DNA from: Aquilaria yunnanensis
Lineage: Eukaryota; Streptophyta; Magnoliopsida; Malvales; Thymelaeaceae
Assembly: GCA_039654915.1 (NCBI GenBank)
Contig: CM077600.1
Location: 68,891,992-68,955,991, forward strand
Direction of reading: 5' to 3'
Length of the DNA: 64,000 nucleotides
Position numbers and translations under genes: made by a program
Notes under the pieces: generated by a model
Databases searched by the model: none
What the model saw: only the letters and a program-made list of their open reading frames with translations
Told to the model about the DNA's origin: nothing
Shown here: piece after piece, positions 32,038 to 44,001 of the stretch
How positions within the stretch are numbered: position 1 is the first letter of the stretch
How the letters are laid out: every line of letters begins with the position of its first letter

Positions 32038-32597
32038 AAAGAGGAAGTGTTCTTTGGCTTAAAGGACACCTTGCTTGGTGTAAAGGTGTGCCTTTTGGTC
32101 ATCTATAAATAGCCTAAAGTGGCCGGCCATTTGAAGCATTCTTTGGCACTCCATTTGCTCCATTTTCTTAAGAGAAAAAATCTCCTCCCTCTATTCCTTT
32201 AAATAGCCGAAATATTATACAACTTTCTAGAGTATTGTGGGTGGATTTACATTGGGATTGTTCATCTCAATTCAAGCCTCAAGGTGCTCCTCCAAGATCA
32301 AGTTCTTCCTCTTTTCTCCACACATAACCAAGAATTAAGGTACACATTCTTTCTTGGTTTAGTAGCATGCTAGGTTTCATTCATTATTTACATGAATGTT
32401 CTTAGTAGCATGCTAGGATTTGTTTGCCATAATGTGTATGTAAAACTAACATGCTATATCAAATACACAAAATATGTTAAACAAATTAGAATGATGCATG
32501 CTTGTACTCATGTTGAACTCAAATGATCAAAATGGATGTGGCAAGTACATGAATAGATAACATAAAGATATCTTATCACGAGATCCTGAAATCTTCA
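32038..32597 (+). repeat. Copia LTR piece, plus orientation
   Basis: It starts at GAGGAAGTGTTC, passes a TATA box near 32103-32110 and ends at the true tip GAAATCTTCA. Its last 328 bp pair with 31712-32037. Confidence 0.87.
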
Positions 32598-32935
32598 GGT
32601 CTAGCTCCTTAAGCTGACTTTGAGCTGGAGTTAGCTGCTCTCAGCTAAAGTGAACTGAAGTCTAGCTACTTTCAGCTACCAGAAGCTAAAGTGAGCTGAC
32701 TTGAGCTAAAGTCCAGCTACATTCAGCTACTAGAAGCTGAAGTGAGCTGACTTAAGTTGACTTGAGCTAACTTGAGCTGAAGTCCAGCTACTTTCAGCTA
32801 CTTATAACTAAAATGAGATGACTTGAGCTAAGGTGAGCTACTTCTAGCTGCCTTAGATAGCTGTTCAAGCTAGAGTTAGCTCAATAAGCTCAAATCCTAT
32901 CTTAAAAGGATCTTGGTGCGCCAAGAATTCCAACA
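32598..32935 (-). repeat. Copia LTR piece, minus orientation
   Basis: AGCT-rich part of the LTR ending GCCAAGAATTCCAACA, next to the satellite. The first 1 kb or so of this LTR is missing or replaced by the pieces before it. Confidence 0.86.
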
Positions 32936-33745
32936 ATGGAAACTTTCACAAGTTGTTTGGAATGAAATTGAAATCTTCAAAACTTGTTCGCAATGAAATG
33001 GAAACATTCACAACTAGTTTGGAATGAAATGGAAACATTCACAACTAGTTTGAAATGTAACTGAAAATTCACAACTTGTTTGGAATGAAATGGAAACAAG
33101 CACAACTAGTTTGGAATGGAATTGAAACATTCACAACTTGTTTATAATGAAATGGAAACATTAGCAACATGTTTGGAATGAATTGGAAACATTCACAACT
33201 TGTTTCTAATGAAATGGAAACATTCACAACTTGTTAGTAATGAAGCGGAAACTTTCACAACTTGTTGTTAATGAAATTGAAACATTCACAACTTGTTTTA
33301 ATTGAAATGGAAACATTCACAAGTAGTTTGGAATGAAATGGAAACATTGACAACTTGTTTGGAACGTAATTGAAGCATTCACAACTTGTTTGGAAGGAAA
33401 TGGAAACAATCACAACTAGTTTGGAATGAAATTGAAACGTTCCCAATTTGTTAGGAATGAAGTGGAAACATTCAAAACTTGATTGGAATGAAATGTAAAC
33501 ATTCACATCTTGCTTGGAATGAGAAGGAAACACTCACAACTTGTTTGGAATGAAATGTAAATATTCACAACTTGTTTGGATTGAAATGGAACCTTTCACA
33601 AGTTGTTTGGAATGAAAATGAAACATTCACAATTTGTTTGGAATGAAGTGGAAACAATCACAACTAGTTTGGATTGAATTAGAAACATTCACAACTTGTT
33701 TAGAAAGAAATGGAAACATTCACAACTTGTTAGGAATGAAGTGGA
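32936..33745. repeat. 31-bp tandem satellite, block 1
   Basis: About 26 diverged units of 31 bp, each containing ACAACTTGTTTGGAATGAAA and AAACATTC. Units vary (CTAGTTTGG or CTTGTTTGG). Copia LTR ends bracket the block in opposite orientations. Open frames in it are a by-product of a 93-bp triple period. Confidence 0.93.
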
Positions 33746-33887
33746 TGTTGGAATTCTTGGCGCACCAAGATCCTTTTAAGATAGGATTTGAGCTCATTGA
33801 GCTAACTCTAGCTTGAATAGTTATCTAAGGCAGCTAAAAGTAGCTCCCTTTAGCTCAAGTCAGCTCACTTCAGCTATAAGTAGCTCA
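33746..33887 (+). repeat. C4 5' LTR, first 142 bp
   Basis: TGTTGGAATTCTTGGCGCACC to TAGCTCAAA, then the G5 LTR remnant. CTCAAA is shared at the junction. Some LTR is lost before it resumes at 40297. Confidence 0.86.
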
Positions 33888-34306
33888 AAATTCAACGCAT
33901 GAAAGTTGTAGATCTCTTTCTTAGCTTTGAAATGACACCTGAACCACACAAAACGGACATCTAAAGCCAAAGATATGCCCAAAATACTGCAACTACTTAT
34001 GAACCAGCGATAACTCGCAAATCGTGACTTTGAAGCTAAATTGGACCTCCATATCGTGCAAACTGGGTTTTATGTTCTGCATATAATTTGTATCTTCAGA
34101 TTTTAGCTTTCCAATGAATCAAGAATCACTCAATTCTAATCTGTTTAGCTGAAGATATGATTTTTCCACCAGAACATCGCCAATCTGTCAACATCTGAGC
34201 TATAAGTGCACTAGTGAGCTCCTTAACCTTCTTCCTTGTCAATGGTCTACTAGTTATCTTTAATAGATCCTTGCCATCCTTAGTTGTGCCTTCTTTGATC
34301 ATATCA
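33888..34306 (-). repeat. G5 3' LTR remnant (about 419 bp)
   Basis: Only the U3 part next to the polypurine tract remains, ending ATCATATCA. About 600 bp of the distal LTR is missing. Confidence 0.88.
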
Positions 34307-36664
34307 GCTCCCCCTTCCTTAGAAGGATTCGTCCTCGAATCGAAACCTGCATTAGAAAAGGGAATTGAATCAATAACAATGAAATAATCAACACATAAGC
34401 ACCAATAGCATGGAATGCTTGTGTATGGAGCTTTAATCTTGTGCAAAACCTGAACAAATATCCAAATGCAATGATAATTTTGACACCTCCAGGGTCAAAA
34501 ACAAAATTAGAAGCAATTACCACAAAAAATCTGAAAGTTAGCACAATTTTCATCTTAACTCTAGGCATCACTTTCATTGCCTTTGCCATCTCAAAAACAT
34601 TATTCTCACAACAAGGAAAAGTATAGGAAGAATTTACCTTAGGGATGCTGTATGCACTCAAAAGAAATGGACCTAAACTCACATAAGTGTTATGGTTATG
34701 AAAAACACAAGTTATGCATGTCAAGACAATAGTTTGCATAGGCCATTCAACCAAACAAGAATTGAACACAATGTGGCCTGAACTAATAACCAAACAATGA
34801 TGCACAAATTTCACAAAAATCCTAAGCATTTCAAATGAGACAAGAACAAACTTATTTTTGTATGTGTATCCACCACAATTCATGAAATTTGTGAATGGGA
34901 TGTGACACAAAACAAAGGACTCAACATACCTCCTTAAAAGGCTGAATTTAAAACCAAAATTTTCACTCAAAATAAAAACTTCTAGGTTTAGACATAAACC
35001 AAAAATATCAATGCTCAAAAGTTTGTGTAATGCATGTGTCAAGATAAAGAAATGCTTGCTGGAAATTAAAGATTGACACACAAAATTGGGCTGAATGTTA
35101 ATGAAAATCAAAGAAGTATGTAATGCATGGGTAATAACCAATTTATGCATGAAAAATTCCAAAGAAGTAGATTTAACTTGAGGCAAAACAAAACAATGTG
35201 AAATGGATGCAAAACTAACAAATTCAAAAACAAAAGACTCCAAAACAAATTTTTCTTTAGAGAAACTCAAGCAATTCCAAAGATGATTTGACAAAACCAA
35301 AGAATTAGAAGGCTTAAAACCATATTTTGTCAAAGTTTCATGCTTACTTCCTTCTCTTAATCTAGTTTCATGAAAACCATTCTTCAAAATAACATTGCAA
35401 GCAAACACACATTCTTTGAGATTTTCATGCAAAACTACATCAAATCTAAGTGTTAGGAAGAAATACATTACAGTGGTTGGACTTAGTCTCCAAGTATCTT
35501 CCTTTGGAACCACAAAATCTTCACCTTTGCACTTAATGGCTTCGGTTGGAGTTGCATTAATTTCATCCCCTTCAAACATAGGATAAGAAACAATGTTAGG
35601 CAAACTTTTGCATATGAAATCACTTGGGCTCACCTCAAATTGTTCCTTTTCAACCTCCTTCATTGGTTTGATGCATGGGACATGGCTTAGAATATTAGGA
35701 ACACCAACTTCTTGGATGGGCAGCAACTCACTTGATTCTTGTAGCTTATCTCCACTTAAGTCGTGAAAAGAAGACAACACAACACTAGAAAAAGACTTTG
35801 TTATGTTAGATAAAAGTATGGCTTCTCTGTAGGTCTTTCTCTCTTCACTCGGCCTGGGTTCATTGCACTCTTGTCTTCTCTCAACTTTGCACTTAATTTC
35901 TTCTCTCGGGAACTCTCCACTCTTCTTCCCCTCATGTTCACTCTTCTCACTTAATCTCTCGATTGTTCTCTTGGCTTTCCCCTCATCACTCTTGCCCTCA
36001 ACTTTCCCCTCATTTACTTTTCTCTCAACCTTACTTTGAAGTTTTCTTTGATCTTCCAAGACTTGTTGTGGTGAAAATGGTACAAGCGTGATTGACTTTT
36101 CTTGTTGAGATTGAGACACGTCTCCTTTTATGGCCTCCACTTTTGGCTTGCGTGCTTCTCTCACATCCTGGCTCCATGCTCCTCTCCATGTGGAAATTCC
36201 TCCTGGAAACATCTTGGATGCCTTGGACCTTTTGATGATCCTTTCAGCCTTGGTGGCATAATAAAGCAAATCCTCCATGTTCAAATAAGGTGCCATTTCC
36301 TCTTTGTTGGCAATCTTAGGATTGAGACCATTAATGAATCTATCAATGGTGGTCTCCTCATCCTCCATGATGTTGGCTCGGGTCAAGGTTATCTCCAAGT
36401 CTTTGTGGTAGTCCTCCACACTCCCTTGGCCTTGCACTAGCTTTTGAAGCTTGAGGTGTTGATCTTTAGTGTAGTAGCTAGGAACAAATCTCCTCCTCAT
36501 CAAGGCTTTAAGGGATCTCCATGTGTGTATGGGCTCCTCATCATTCCTTCTCCTAGAAATAACATCCTGATTCCACCATACAAGAGCATAATTAGTGAAC
36601 TTTATGGTAGCCAATTTAACCTTCTTTTCCTCAGGGTAATGATGGCGATCAAACACCATCTCAA
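34299..36664 (-). pseudogene. G5 gag-derived long ORF, main part
   Basis: The frame is entered from the solo LTR at 36665 and continues through the gag core (YALVWWNQDV, SVEDYHKDLEITL), linker, RT fossil (PKEDTWR, with two codons fewer than G1/G2; GFHETRLREG) and the Phe/Cys-rich region. A 19-bp deletion near 34393-34404, between CATAAGCAC repeats, shifts the frame, so the end reads VLIISLLLIQ instead of the family tail. Read across the solo LTR it matches G1 and G2 without gaps at the insertion. Confidence 0.82.
36660..36664. repeat. Target-site duplication, left of family-S solo LTR
   Basis: CTCAA, repeated at 38045-38049. Removing the insert restores the gag sequence of G1/G2. Confidence 0.93.
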
Positions 36665-38044
36665 TGTTGGGTTTCGGGAGCCAAACAGCGCAGCGGAATT
36701 TAACCGAAAGCCTCCAGGATCCAAGTGAAACGGGGTAAACCGGGTGTTCGAAAATTTCATACCTAATTTTCGGTTGAGATCTCTCACTCAACTGTAGAGT
36801 CGAATCACAAAACCTGAACAGTTGACGTGTTCAGGCTCTCTATGGTATCCACACGAGCCTCTCGGGATCACCACGCTTCCACTGCGTCCCGGCAGATGCG
36901 TTTCTCTTGAGCTCGCAGTGCTAGCTTGCGTCCTCCAAGGAATTGCAAGGAGACCTGTGAATTTCTCACTTAAAAGTTGTATTTATAGTGAGACTCAACT
37001 TCCAGGCCTAATGGGTTTCAAAGCCCTAATCCAATTAGGATTTAATTTTGGGCTTAATAATGGCTCAACTCCTTGGCCCATTATTAATACGAAATTAAAG
37101 TGAAACCATAACCCAAATAATTAGCCCATGCACTCTAATGATCCAAATATCTCTATGTGTGCGACCCAATAGGCTCTTGCCATGTTGGCAATGATCATAA
37201 ATCACATTTATGATCATAAGCAATGAGCGGTGTCTAGCAACACATCATTGCTACCCAAGTGACAAGATTGTCGGTGAATCGACTAAACCTTTATAATCAT
37301 CACCGATATATGCCATTGTCCCTTTGTCAAAGATATCAAGACTAAGCACAAGACATGGAATGTGTCACTCTCGTATAGCCCAATCTTTGGTTTTTTGATT
37401 ACCGAGTAGACTAACTTAAACTAATGACATTGATATCATATATCAACTCATCGGAGCATGGCCATGCATTTTCTAAGTCTCACTCTATCAAGGGGCCCAA
37501 AGATATCACTCCCGTTACATAGGAGGGACAAATCCCATCTTGATCATACAAATCCCTCCGCATGATATGTGACATACCCGATGACCTCCTTCAAGTTCAC
37601 TCAGTTACGAGCAACAAAGGAAAGTATCAAAGTATGTGACTCACATGTAGGGAACCTTGATGATCTTAGGTCGAAGGACTACATATACCATGATCACTAT
37701 GAGAATCACTTATGACACTCATATAACGATCCATGAAGTGTTCTCATGGTGGGTCGGTCCAGTACACAAGTTCTCCAACTTGTACCCATATGTAGACTAC
37801 ATATCTCATATTAGTCTCCACATATGCTAGTCATTTTGTATTATTGCAACCCGCTCCACAATAATACTAGACTAGGGACGTTTAAGAATATCATTATTCT
37901 AGGGTTACAATTATGTTTATTACGTTACGCAGAAACAAAACAACAAACAAAATTGCTGGATTAATGCCTCAATAAAATATCATGAGTCAATGTGCAAAAA
38001 TACAATCATCTCATGATTGGCTTTTTTTGGGCACAACACTAACA
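36665..38044 (-). mobile_element. Family-S solo LTR (1380 bp)
   Basis: It reads TGTTGGGTTTCGGGAGCC to CACAACACTAACA, i.e. TGTTAGTG...CCCAACA on the minus strand, with TG/CA ends and a perfect CTCAA duplication. It is one LTR with no internal region, as left by LTR-LTR recombination. It is related to the plus-strand copy at 51319-52734. Superfamily cannot be told without an internal region. Confidence 0.9.
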
Positions 38045-38049
38045 CTCAA
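38045..38049. repeat. Target-site duplication, right of family-S solo LTR
   Basis: CTCAA, matching 36660-36664. Confidence 0.93.
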
Positions 38050-38374
38050 TCCTTTGCTCCCACTCCCAATATGCATCGGGATCACTCCTCCCTTGGGAAC
38101 ATGGAATGGTAAGTTGGATGGAGTTGAGATTGTTGTCCTCCCTTGGCTCACACCTCCTTGGAAACCCATGGCCATGCCAAACTCTTTCTTCTTCCTCGGG
38201 TTCTTCTCTCCTTGGACCGCTCCTTGGTTGCAAGATAGGATTAGGTCTCCTTGGCAATCTCAAATCAATGTCCTTAATCCTCCCCACAAGTCTATTAAGA
38301 GTTTCTTGAAGCTCTCTCATGGTTGGCTCCTCATTGTGTCTTACTTCCATTCTCCTCTCCTCCTGGCCCTCCAT
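38045..38374 (-). pseudogene. G5 gag, N-terminal part
   Basis: ATG at 38374 begins MEGQEERRMEVRHNEEPTMR, with LNRLVGRIKDIDLRLPRRPNP and a Glu-rich stretch, ending in DAYWEWEQRIE at the solo LTR. It is the missing N-terminus of the frame at 34299-36664. Confidence 0.87.
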
Positions 38375-39277
38375 ACTCCTGAAAAACAAAGATCCTCACA
38401 AACACTCACCTCACGTGTTTCACTCAAAAGATGAACACTCAAACACTCAATTTGTTAGTGAGATATTGCTATTCAAAGAGTTCTCAAAAGTTCTAAAAAA
38501 ACTGTCCTCAAAGCACACAAGAAAACTTGAATTCTTGAAGAACTATTTTGACTCCAAAAGAGGTGGGCTAAATAAGAAAAGACTCTAGGAAGCCCTTGCA
38601 ATTGATGATCACAAGAACCACAAAGAAAGCTTTTTGGCTTAAAAACAATGGGATAGGTTTTGGGGCACAAAACTTCCAACACTTCGTGAAAACTTCTTTT
38701 TGCAAGCTCTTTCCTTTGTTCTTTTCTTTTCTTTTCTTTGTTTTTTCTTTTTCTTTTCGTTGTTCTTTTCTCTTTTTTTTTGGCTTGCTGTTTTGATGCT
38801 AAAACAACTTTCTCCTTGAAGTTCCTTGCTGTCAAAGGTAAAAAGTTATATTTCTTTTTGGCCAACACAAGAAACTATGAAAACAGGCACAATTTGAAAC
38901 AACTTTTTGGTATAGAGACTTCCTGAACTTGGATCCTTTTTTTTTTTTTGTGTTTTATTGACTCTAGGATGTTGGAAACAATGAAAACAATAAAGATTAA
39001 TATGGCTGGACACGAAACAGAATGATAAGAATCAAATAAGAACAAACGAATTGAAACCGAGAACACTAGACAACACGGATTGACTTTTTTTTGTTGTTTT
39101 TGTGATTTTCAGACTTGAACAAGGATGGAATAAAAAGGACAGACCTGAAAGAAGAAGAAAAAGGATTAAAGCAGAGAATTAAAACATGAATTTACTGAAC
39201 AGAATTGAAATAAAACCGAAGAGAAACAAGAACACAAGGATATGTCCTTCAATGGAACTTGTGGCTCTGATACCAAC
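38375..39277 (-). other. G5 leader and primer-binding site
   Basis: Untranslated leader with the complement of the A/G tract at about 38700-38785. GCTCTGATACCA at 39264-39275 is the initiator Met tRNA primer site. Confidence 0.88.
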
Positions 39278-40296
39278 TGATGCGAACCCCTATGGTATAA
39301 TGACCATGAAACGCGCCCAAGATGTTTTTCAAGCTCCACAAGACATCAAAGAGAGTAGGTTTTAAACCCCCACCCCTAATCAACCTGTGATTAGAAACAA
39401 GAAGTATAGAACTCCAAGAACACAAGCAATCTTGTGCACCAAGGCAGTCTGCCAAGAACCAAAGAGAAAACCTCTCCAAAGAGCAATATTATTTCGGCAT
39501 AAATCTGTGTGTTTACATCCAGAATATATACCTTCATATAGGCCTAAACTAGGGTAAAAATCTGGGCAAAATTCGCAGCCCAAGTCACCTAGGAAACCTA
39601 GTTACAAAGGACACAAGAAAACCTAGTCAAACTAGGATTCCTACACCCTTTTAACACATGTTTAAGGTGTGCAGCGAATTCCATTTATCCTAAGTGACCT
39701 AAATCACTTCCATGACCTAAAAACATCCTAAATAATGTAAATAAATAGGAAACTAAAATAAAATACGTTACAAAATAAGATTGGCCATAAAAACCCCAAA
39801 ATAGTCTTCTCAGGTGGTTCCTGCTTGTGTCTTCAACTTCAAGCTGAAATTTGAACTTGATACAGGCAAGATTTCTCAAAATTCAAAGCATGAAAGTTGT
39901 ATAACTCTTTCTTATCTTTGAAATGACACCTAAACCACACAAAACGGACATCTAAAGCCAAAGATATACCCAAAATACTGCAACTACTTTTGAACCTGCG
40001 ATAAGTCGCAAATCGCGATTTTGAAGCTAAATTGGGCCTCCTTATCGTGCAAACTGGGTTTTATGTTCTGAATATAATTTATATCTTCAGATGTTAGCTT
40101 TCCAATGAATCAAGAATCACTTAATTCTGATCTGTTTAACTAAATATATGATTTTTCCACCAGAACATCGCCAATCTATCAACATCCAAGCTTGAAGTGC
40201 ACTAGTGAGCCCTTAACCTACTTCCTTGTCAATGGTATGCTAGTTATCTTCAATGGATCCTTGCCATCCTTAGTTTTGCCTTCTTTGATCATATCA
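39278..40296 (-). repeat. G5 5' LTR (1019 bp)
   Basis: TGATGCGAACC to ATCATATCA as written. The TATA box is altered to TATATGAAG on the minus strand near 39533-39541, so promoter strength may be reduced. Confidence 0.92.
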
Positions 40297-41119
40297 CCAA
40301 GAGACACTTCTTTTGTGTAAAGGTATGTCTCTTCATCAAAAGAGATGACTATTGGCTAAAAGAACATGTTTTTTCATCCAAAGGAAGTGTTCCTTGAGTG
40401 AAAAGACATGTATATTCGGCCATGAGGGTGGTTGGGCTGGTTATTGCACCAAGAGTGATGTCCTATGACTTCAAGGACCATGTATATTCGGCCATAAGGT
40501 AGTTATGGGGTGGTTATAGGCCAAAGGAAGTGTTCCTTGGCTAAAAGACATGTATTTTCGCCACCATACATGACCCTTGGCTAAAGGAAGTGTTCTTTGG
40601 CTTAAAAGACACCTTTCTTGGTGTAAAGGTGTGCCTTTTGGTCATCTATAAATAGCCTTTAGAGGCCAGCCATTTTAAGTACGAATTTGCACTCCATTTG
40701 CTCCATTTTCTTGAGAGAAAATTGTTCTCCTCTTATTTCCTTTAGAGGCCAAAATATTAAACACTTCTTGAGAGCATTGTAGGTGGATTTACATAGAGAT
40801 TGTTCATCTCTATTTCAAGCTTCAAGGCGCTCCTCTAAGATCAAGTTCTCCCTCAAGTTTTTTCGCTAAAGATAACCAAGAAGAAAGGTGCACATCTTTT
40901 CTTGGTTTAGTAGCATGTTAGGTTTCATTTTCGTATATTCTTAGTAGCATGCTAGGATTTATTTAACACAACTTGTATGTGATCTTGATATGTTATATAA
41001 TATGTTATGCATGCCTATATCCATGTTGAATTCAAATAAACAAATATGCATGTGGCATATACATGAGTAGATAACATAAAAGTATGTTATCATAAGATCA
41101 TGAGATCCTGAAATCTTCA
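40297..41119 (+). repeat. C4 5' LTR, second part
   Basis: It resumes at CCAAGAGACAC, with GGAAGTGTTCC modules and TATAAATA at 40647-40654, and ends GAAATCTTCA. Confidence 0.88.
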
Positions 41120-41121
41120 AT

Positions 41122-41133
41122 TGGTATCAGAGC
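41122..41133 (+). promoter_or_regulatory. C4 primer-binding site (initiator Met tRNA)
   Basis: TGGTATCAGAGC, two bases after the LTR end at 41119. Confidence 0.92.
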
Positions 41134-41385
41134 CTAGGTCATCAACATGTATATGTTGCATATAGTGAGCATGATTTAGGATCATACATATGTGTATGAC
41201 TGTGATAAGGCTAATGAAGGATATGTGTATGGAGCAATGAAGGCATGTTTGTGTATTTCTAATTGAATGCTATATGCATCTCTTTTGCCATATATGAGCA
41301 TGTTAGAAGTTGTTTCATACACATGTTGCTTTGTTGAGTCTTGTTGTGTAAATTGAACTAAAACATGTGAATTGCATCAATGTAG

Positions 41386-43019
41386 ATGGCTTGTAAGAAT
41401 ATAGTTGTAGAATTAAACCGTGACCTCAAATTGGATGGTGAAAACTATTCAATTTAGCAACAGAAGGTCAAATTCATTTTAACTGAAGAAGATACTCTTG
41501 ATGTGCTCACTCAAGAGATCATGCCTCCTGCTGAGGGACAGGATAGGACTGCCTATGAGGCATTCCTAAAGAAGAACTCTATGTGTAGAGTCACTCTCCT
41601 CTCCACTATGGTGGATGAGATTATGGTGGAATTCTCCATGCTTGAGGGGGTAAGGCCATATGGGACTCAGTCAAGGCCAAGTATGGAGATGTGAAGCATG
41701 CTGATCACTCTATGAGTGCTCACTTGCGTGAGATGTCACACATGATCCACCAACTCAAGACAGCAGGACATGTGCTTACTGATGAGCAACAAGTGCAAGC
41801 AATAATCCGTTCCTTGCCCGATGAGGAATGGCAGTTGATGAAGGTCAACTTACGCCATAACCCTCAAATAATGTCATTTGATGACATTGCTCGTCACCTC
41901 CTCCTTGAGGCAGAAGTAATGGCCCTCAAGGACCATTCTAGGGCATATGTTGCCTCATCTTCTATCCAGAAGGGATGGAAGAAGAATGGTGGCAAAGGAA
42001 GGCTGGGAAAGGGCAAGGGAAAAGGTCCTACTTCCAAGAAAAAGTTCAAGAAGAAGCGGGACATAAGCAAGCTGAAGTGCTTCAACTGTGGGAATAAAGG
42101 CCAATTTGCAAAAGATTGCAAAGGTCCACCCAAGGTACATACATACCTTTCTACTTCTTTTGTACATGTTGTGTCATGTACATTACTAACTGAGTGCAAT
42201 TCTTTGTGGATTGTAGACTCGGGAGCAACTGACCACATAGCCCGGGACAGGTCCTGGTTTGTGGCCTGCAAGAACCTCTCAAAAGGAGCTAAGCATGTTT
42301 CAGTAGGGAATGATGCCAAGCTGGAAGTAGAAGGCATAGGAACATGTAAAATTCCTATAGATATTGGATATTTTTATCTAATAGATGTATTGTATGTACC
42401 AAACATTTGTAGAAATTTCATTTCTATAAGTTGTATGTTGAAGTACAATTATTGCTTCAATTTCTTTAATAATAATGTGTCTATTATTAAAGATGTTCGA
42501 GTAGTATGCACTTGTTCAGTTAATAGTGGGCTTTATGAGTTGAAGCCAACTAACCATTCTGTTGCAAGTCCTAGTTGCTATGTGACAGAGGTCACAAATG
42601 AAATGAGATGGCATGAGAGGTTAGGTCATATTGGTCAATATAGAATGGACAAGCTAGCCAAGAGTGGCTTGCTAGGTTCCTTGACCAAGGTTGTCCTTCC
42701 AAGTTGCCAATCATGCCTAGAAGGCAAAGCCACAAGAAATCCTTTTGGCAAAGCAACTAGGAGAAGTGAGGCACTAAGTTTAGTTCACTTTGACCTGTGT
42801 GGGCCAATGAGGGTTGAATCCAGAAATGGATTTAAATATTTCATCACATTCACAGATGATTATACTTGATTCACCCACATCTACCTACTAAGAAACAAGG
42901 CAGAGACCTTGGCATGCTTTGAGAAGTATGTACACTTGGTTGAGAACCAAGTAGGTAAGAAGGTTAAGTCCTTGAGGACAGATAGGGGTGGAGAGTATAC
43001 ATCAAATGCATTCAAGGCA
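41386..43019 (+). pseudogene. C4 gag-protease-integrase remnant
   Basis: The start ATG gives MACKNIVVELNRDLKLDGENYSI, then TAG at 41455-41457 replaces Trp. There is a one-base loss near 41650 and a deletion of about 48 bp near 41690. From 41691 the frame is open: HADHSMSAHLREMSHMI, knuckle CFNCGNKGQFAKDC, protease LWIVDSGATDHIA, pre-integrase HERLGHIG and CQSCLEGKA, then the integrase start FTDDYT. TGA at 42867-42869 replaces Arg. Integrase sequence continues to 43019, where it joins LTR sequence at a shared TTTT. Confidence 0.86.
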
Positions 43020-43023
43020 TTTT

Positions 43024-44001
43024 AGCGCAAAACCACCAAGAGACACATCTTTTGTGTAAAGCTATGTCTCTTCATCAAAAGAGATGACTATTGGCTAAAG
43101 GAACATGGCTTTTCATCCAAAGGAAGTGTTCCTTGAGTGAATAGACATGTATATTCGGCCATGGGGTGGTTGGGGTGGTTATTGCACCAAGAGTGATGTC
43201 CTTTGACATTAAAAGACATGTATATTCGGCCATGAGGTGCTTATAGCACCAAGTGTGATGTCCTTTGGCCTTAAAAGACATTTATTTTCAGCATAGGCAA
43301 GAAAAGACATATTCCTTGGCCAAAGAGACACATCATTTCGGCCAAAACATGTCTCTTGGCCAAAGGGACATGTCTCTTAGGCTAAAGGAAGCGTTCCTTG
43401 GCCAAAAAGACATGTATTTTCGCCACTATAGATGACCCTTGGCCAAAGGAAGTGTTCTTTGGCTTAAGGGACACCTTGCTTGGTGTAAAGGTGTGCCTTT
43501 TGGTCATCTATAAATAGCCTAAAGTGGCCGGCCATTTCAAGCATTCTTTGGCACTCCATTTGCTCCATTTTCTTGAGAGAAAAATCTCCTCCCTCCATTC
43601 CTTTAAATAGCCGAAATATTAGACAACTTTCTATAACATTGTGGGTGGATTTACATTGAGATTGTTCATCTCAATTCAAGCCTCAAGGTGCTCCTCCAAG
43701 ATCAAGTTCTTCCTCTTTTCTCCACACATAACCAAGAAGGAAGGTACACATTCTTTCTTGGTTTAGTAGCATGCTAGGTTTCATTCATTATTTACATGAA
43801 TGTTCTTAGTAGCATGCTAGGATTTGTTTGCCACAATATGTATGTAAAACTAACATGCTATATCAAATGCACAAAATATGTTAAACGAATTAGAATGATG
43901 CATGCTTGTATTCACATTAAACTGAAATGATCAAAATGCATGTGGCATGTACATGAGTAGATAACATAAAGATATGTTCTCATGAGATCCTGAAATCTTC
44001 A
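43024..44001 (+). repeat. C4 3' LTR, 5'-truncated
   Basis: Starts inside the LTR at AGCGCAAAACCACC, lacks the AGCT-rich half and ends GAAATCTTCA directly against the satellite. Confidence 0.87.

Larger units (their letters stand above)
33888..40296 (-). mobile_element. G5: non-autonomous gypsy element, interrupted by a family-S solo LTR
   Basis: Minus strand: complete 5' LTR (40296-39278), primer site, leader, gag start (38374-38045), family-S solo LTR (38044-36665), rest of the long ORF (36664-34299), polypurine-like tract and truncated 3' LTR (34306-33888). The left LTR has lost most of its far end through a deletion that also removed part of the host C4 LTR. Confidence 0.9.
33746..44001 (+). 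mobile_element. C4: Ty1/copia element in the satellite, interrupted by G5
   Basis: Plus strand: 5' LTR start (33746-33887), G5 (33888-40296), rest of 5' LTR (40297-41119), primer site, leader, damaged gag-protease-integrase (41386-43019) and a 5'-truncated 3' LTR (43024-44001). Satellite lies on both outer sides. The outer flanks (GTGGA and TTCGG) do not match, so no intact target duplication survives. Rest of integrase, RT and RNase H are deleted. Confidence 0.83.

Noticed and set aside
36822..37103. 93-aa ORF in the family-S solo LTR
   Set aside because: It lies wholly inside an LTR, is not conserved as a frame in the copy at 51319-52734, and has no recognisable domain.
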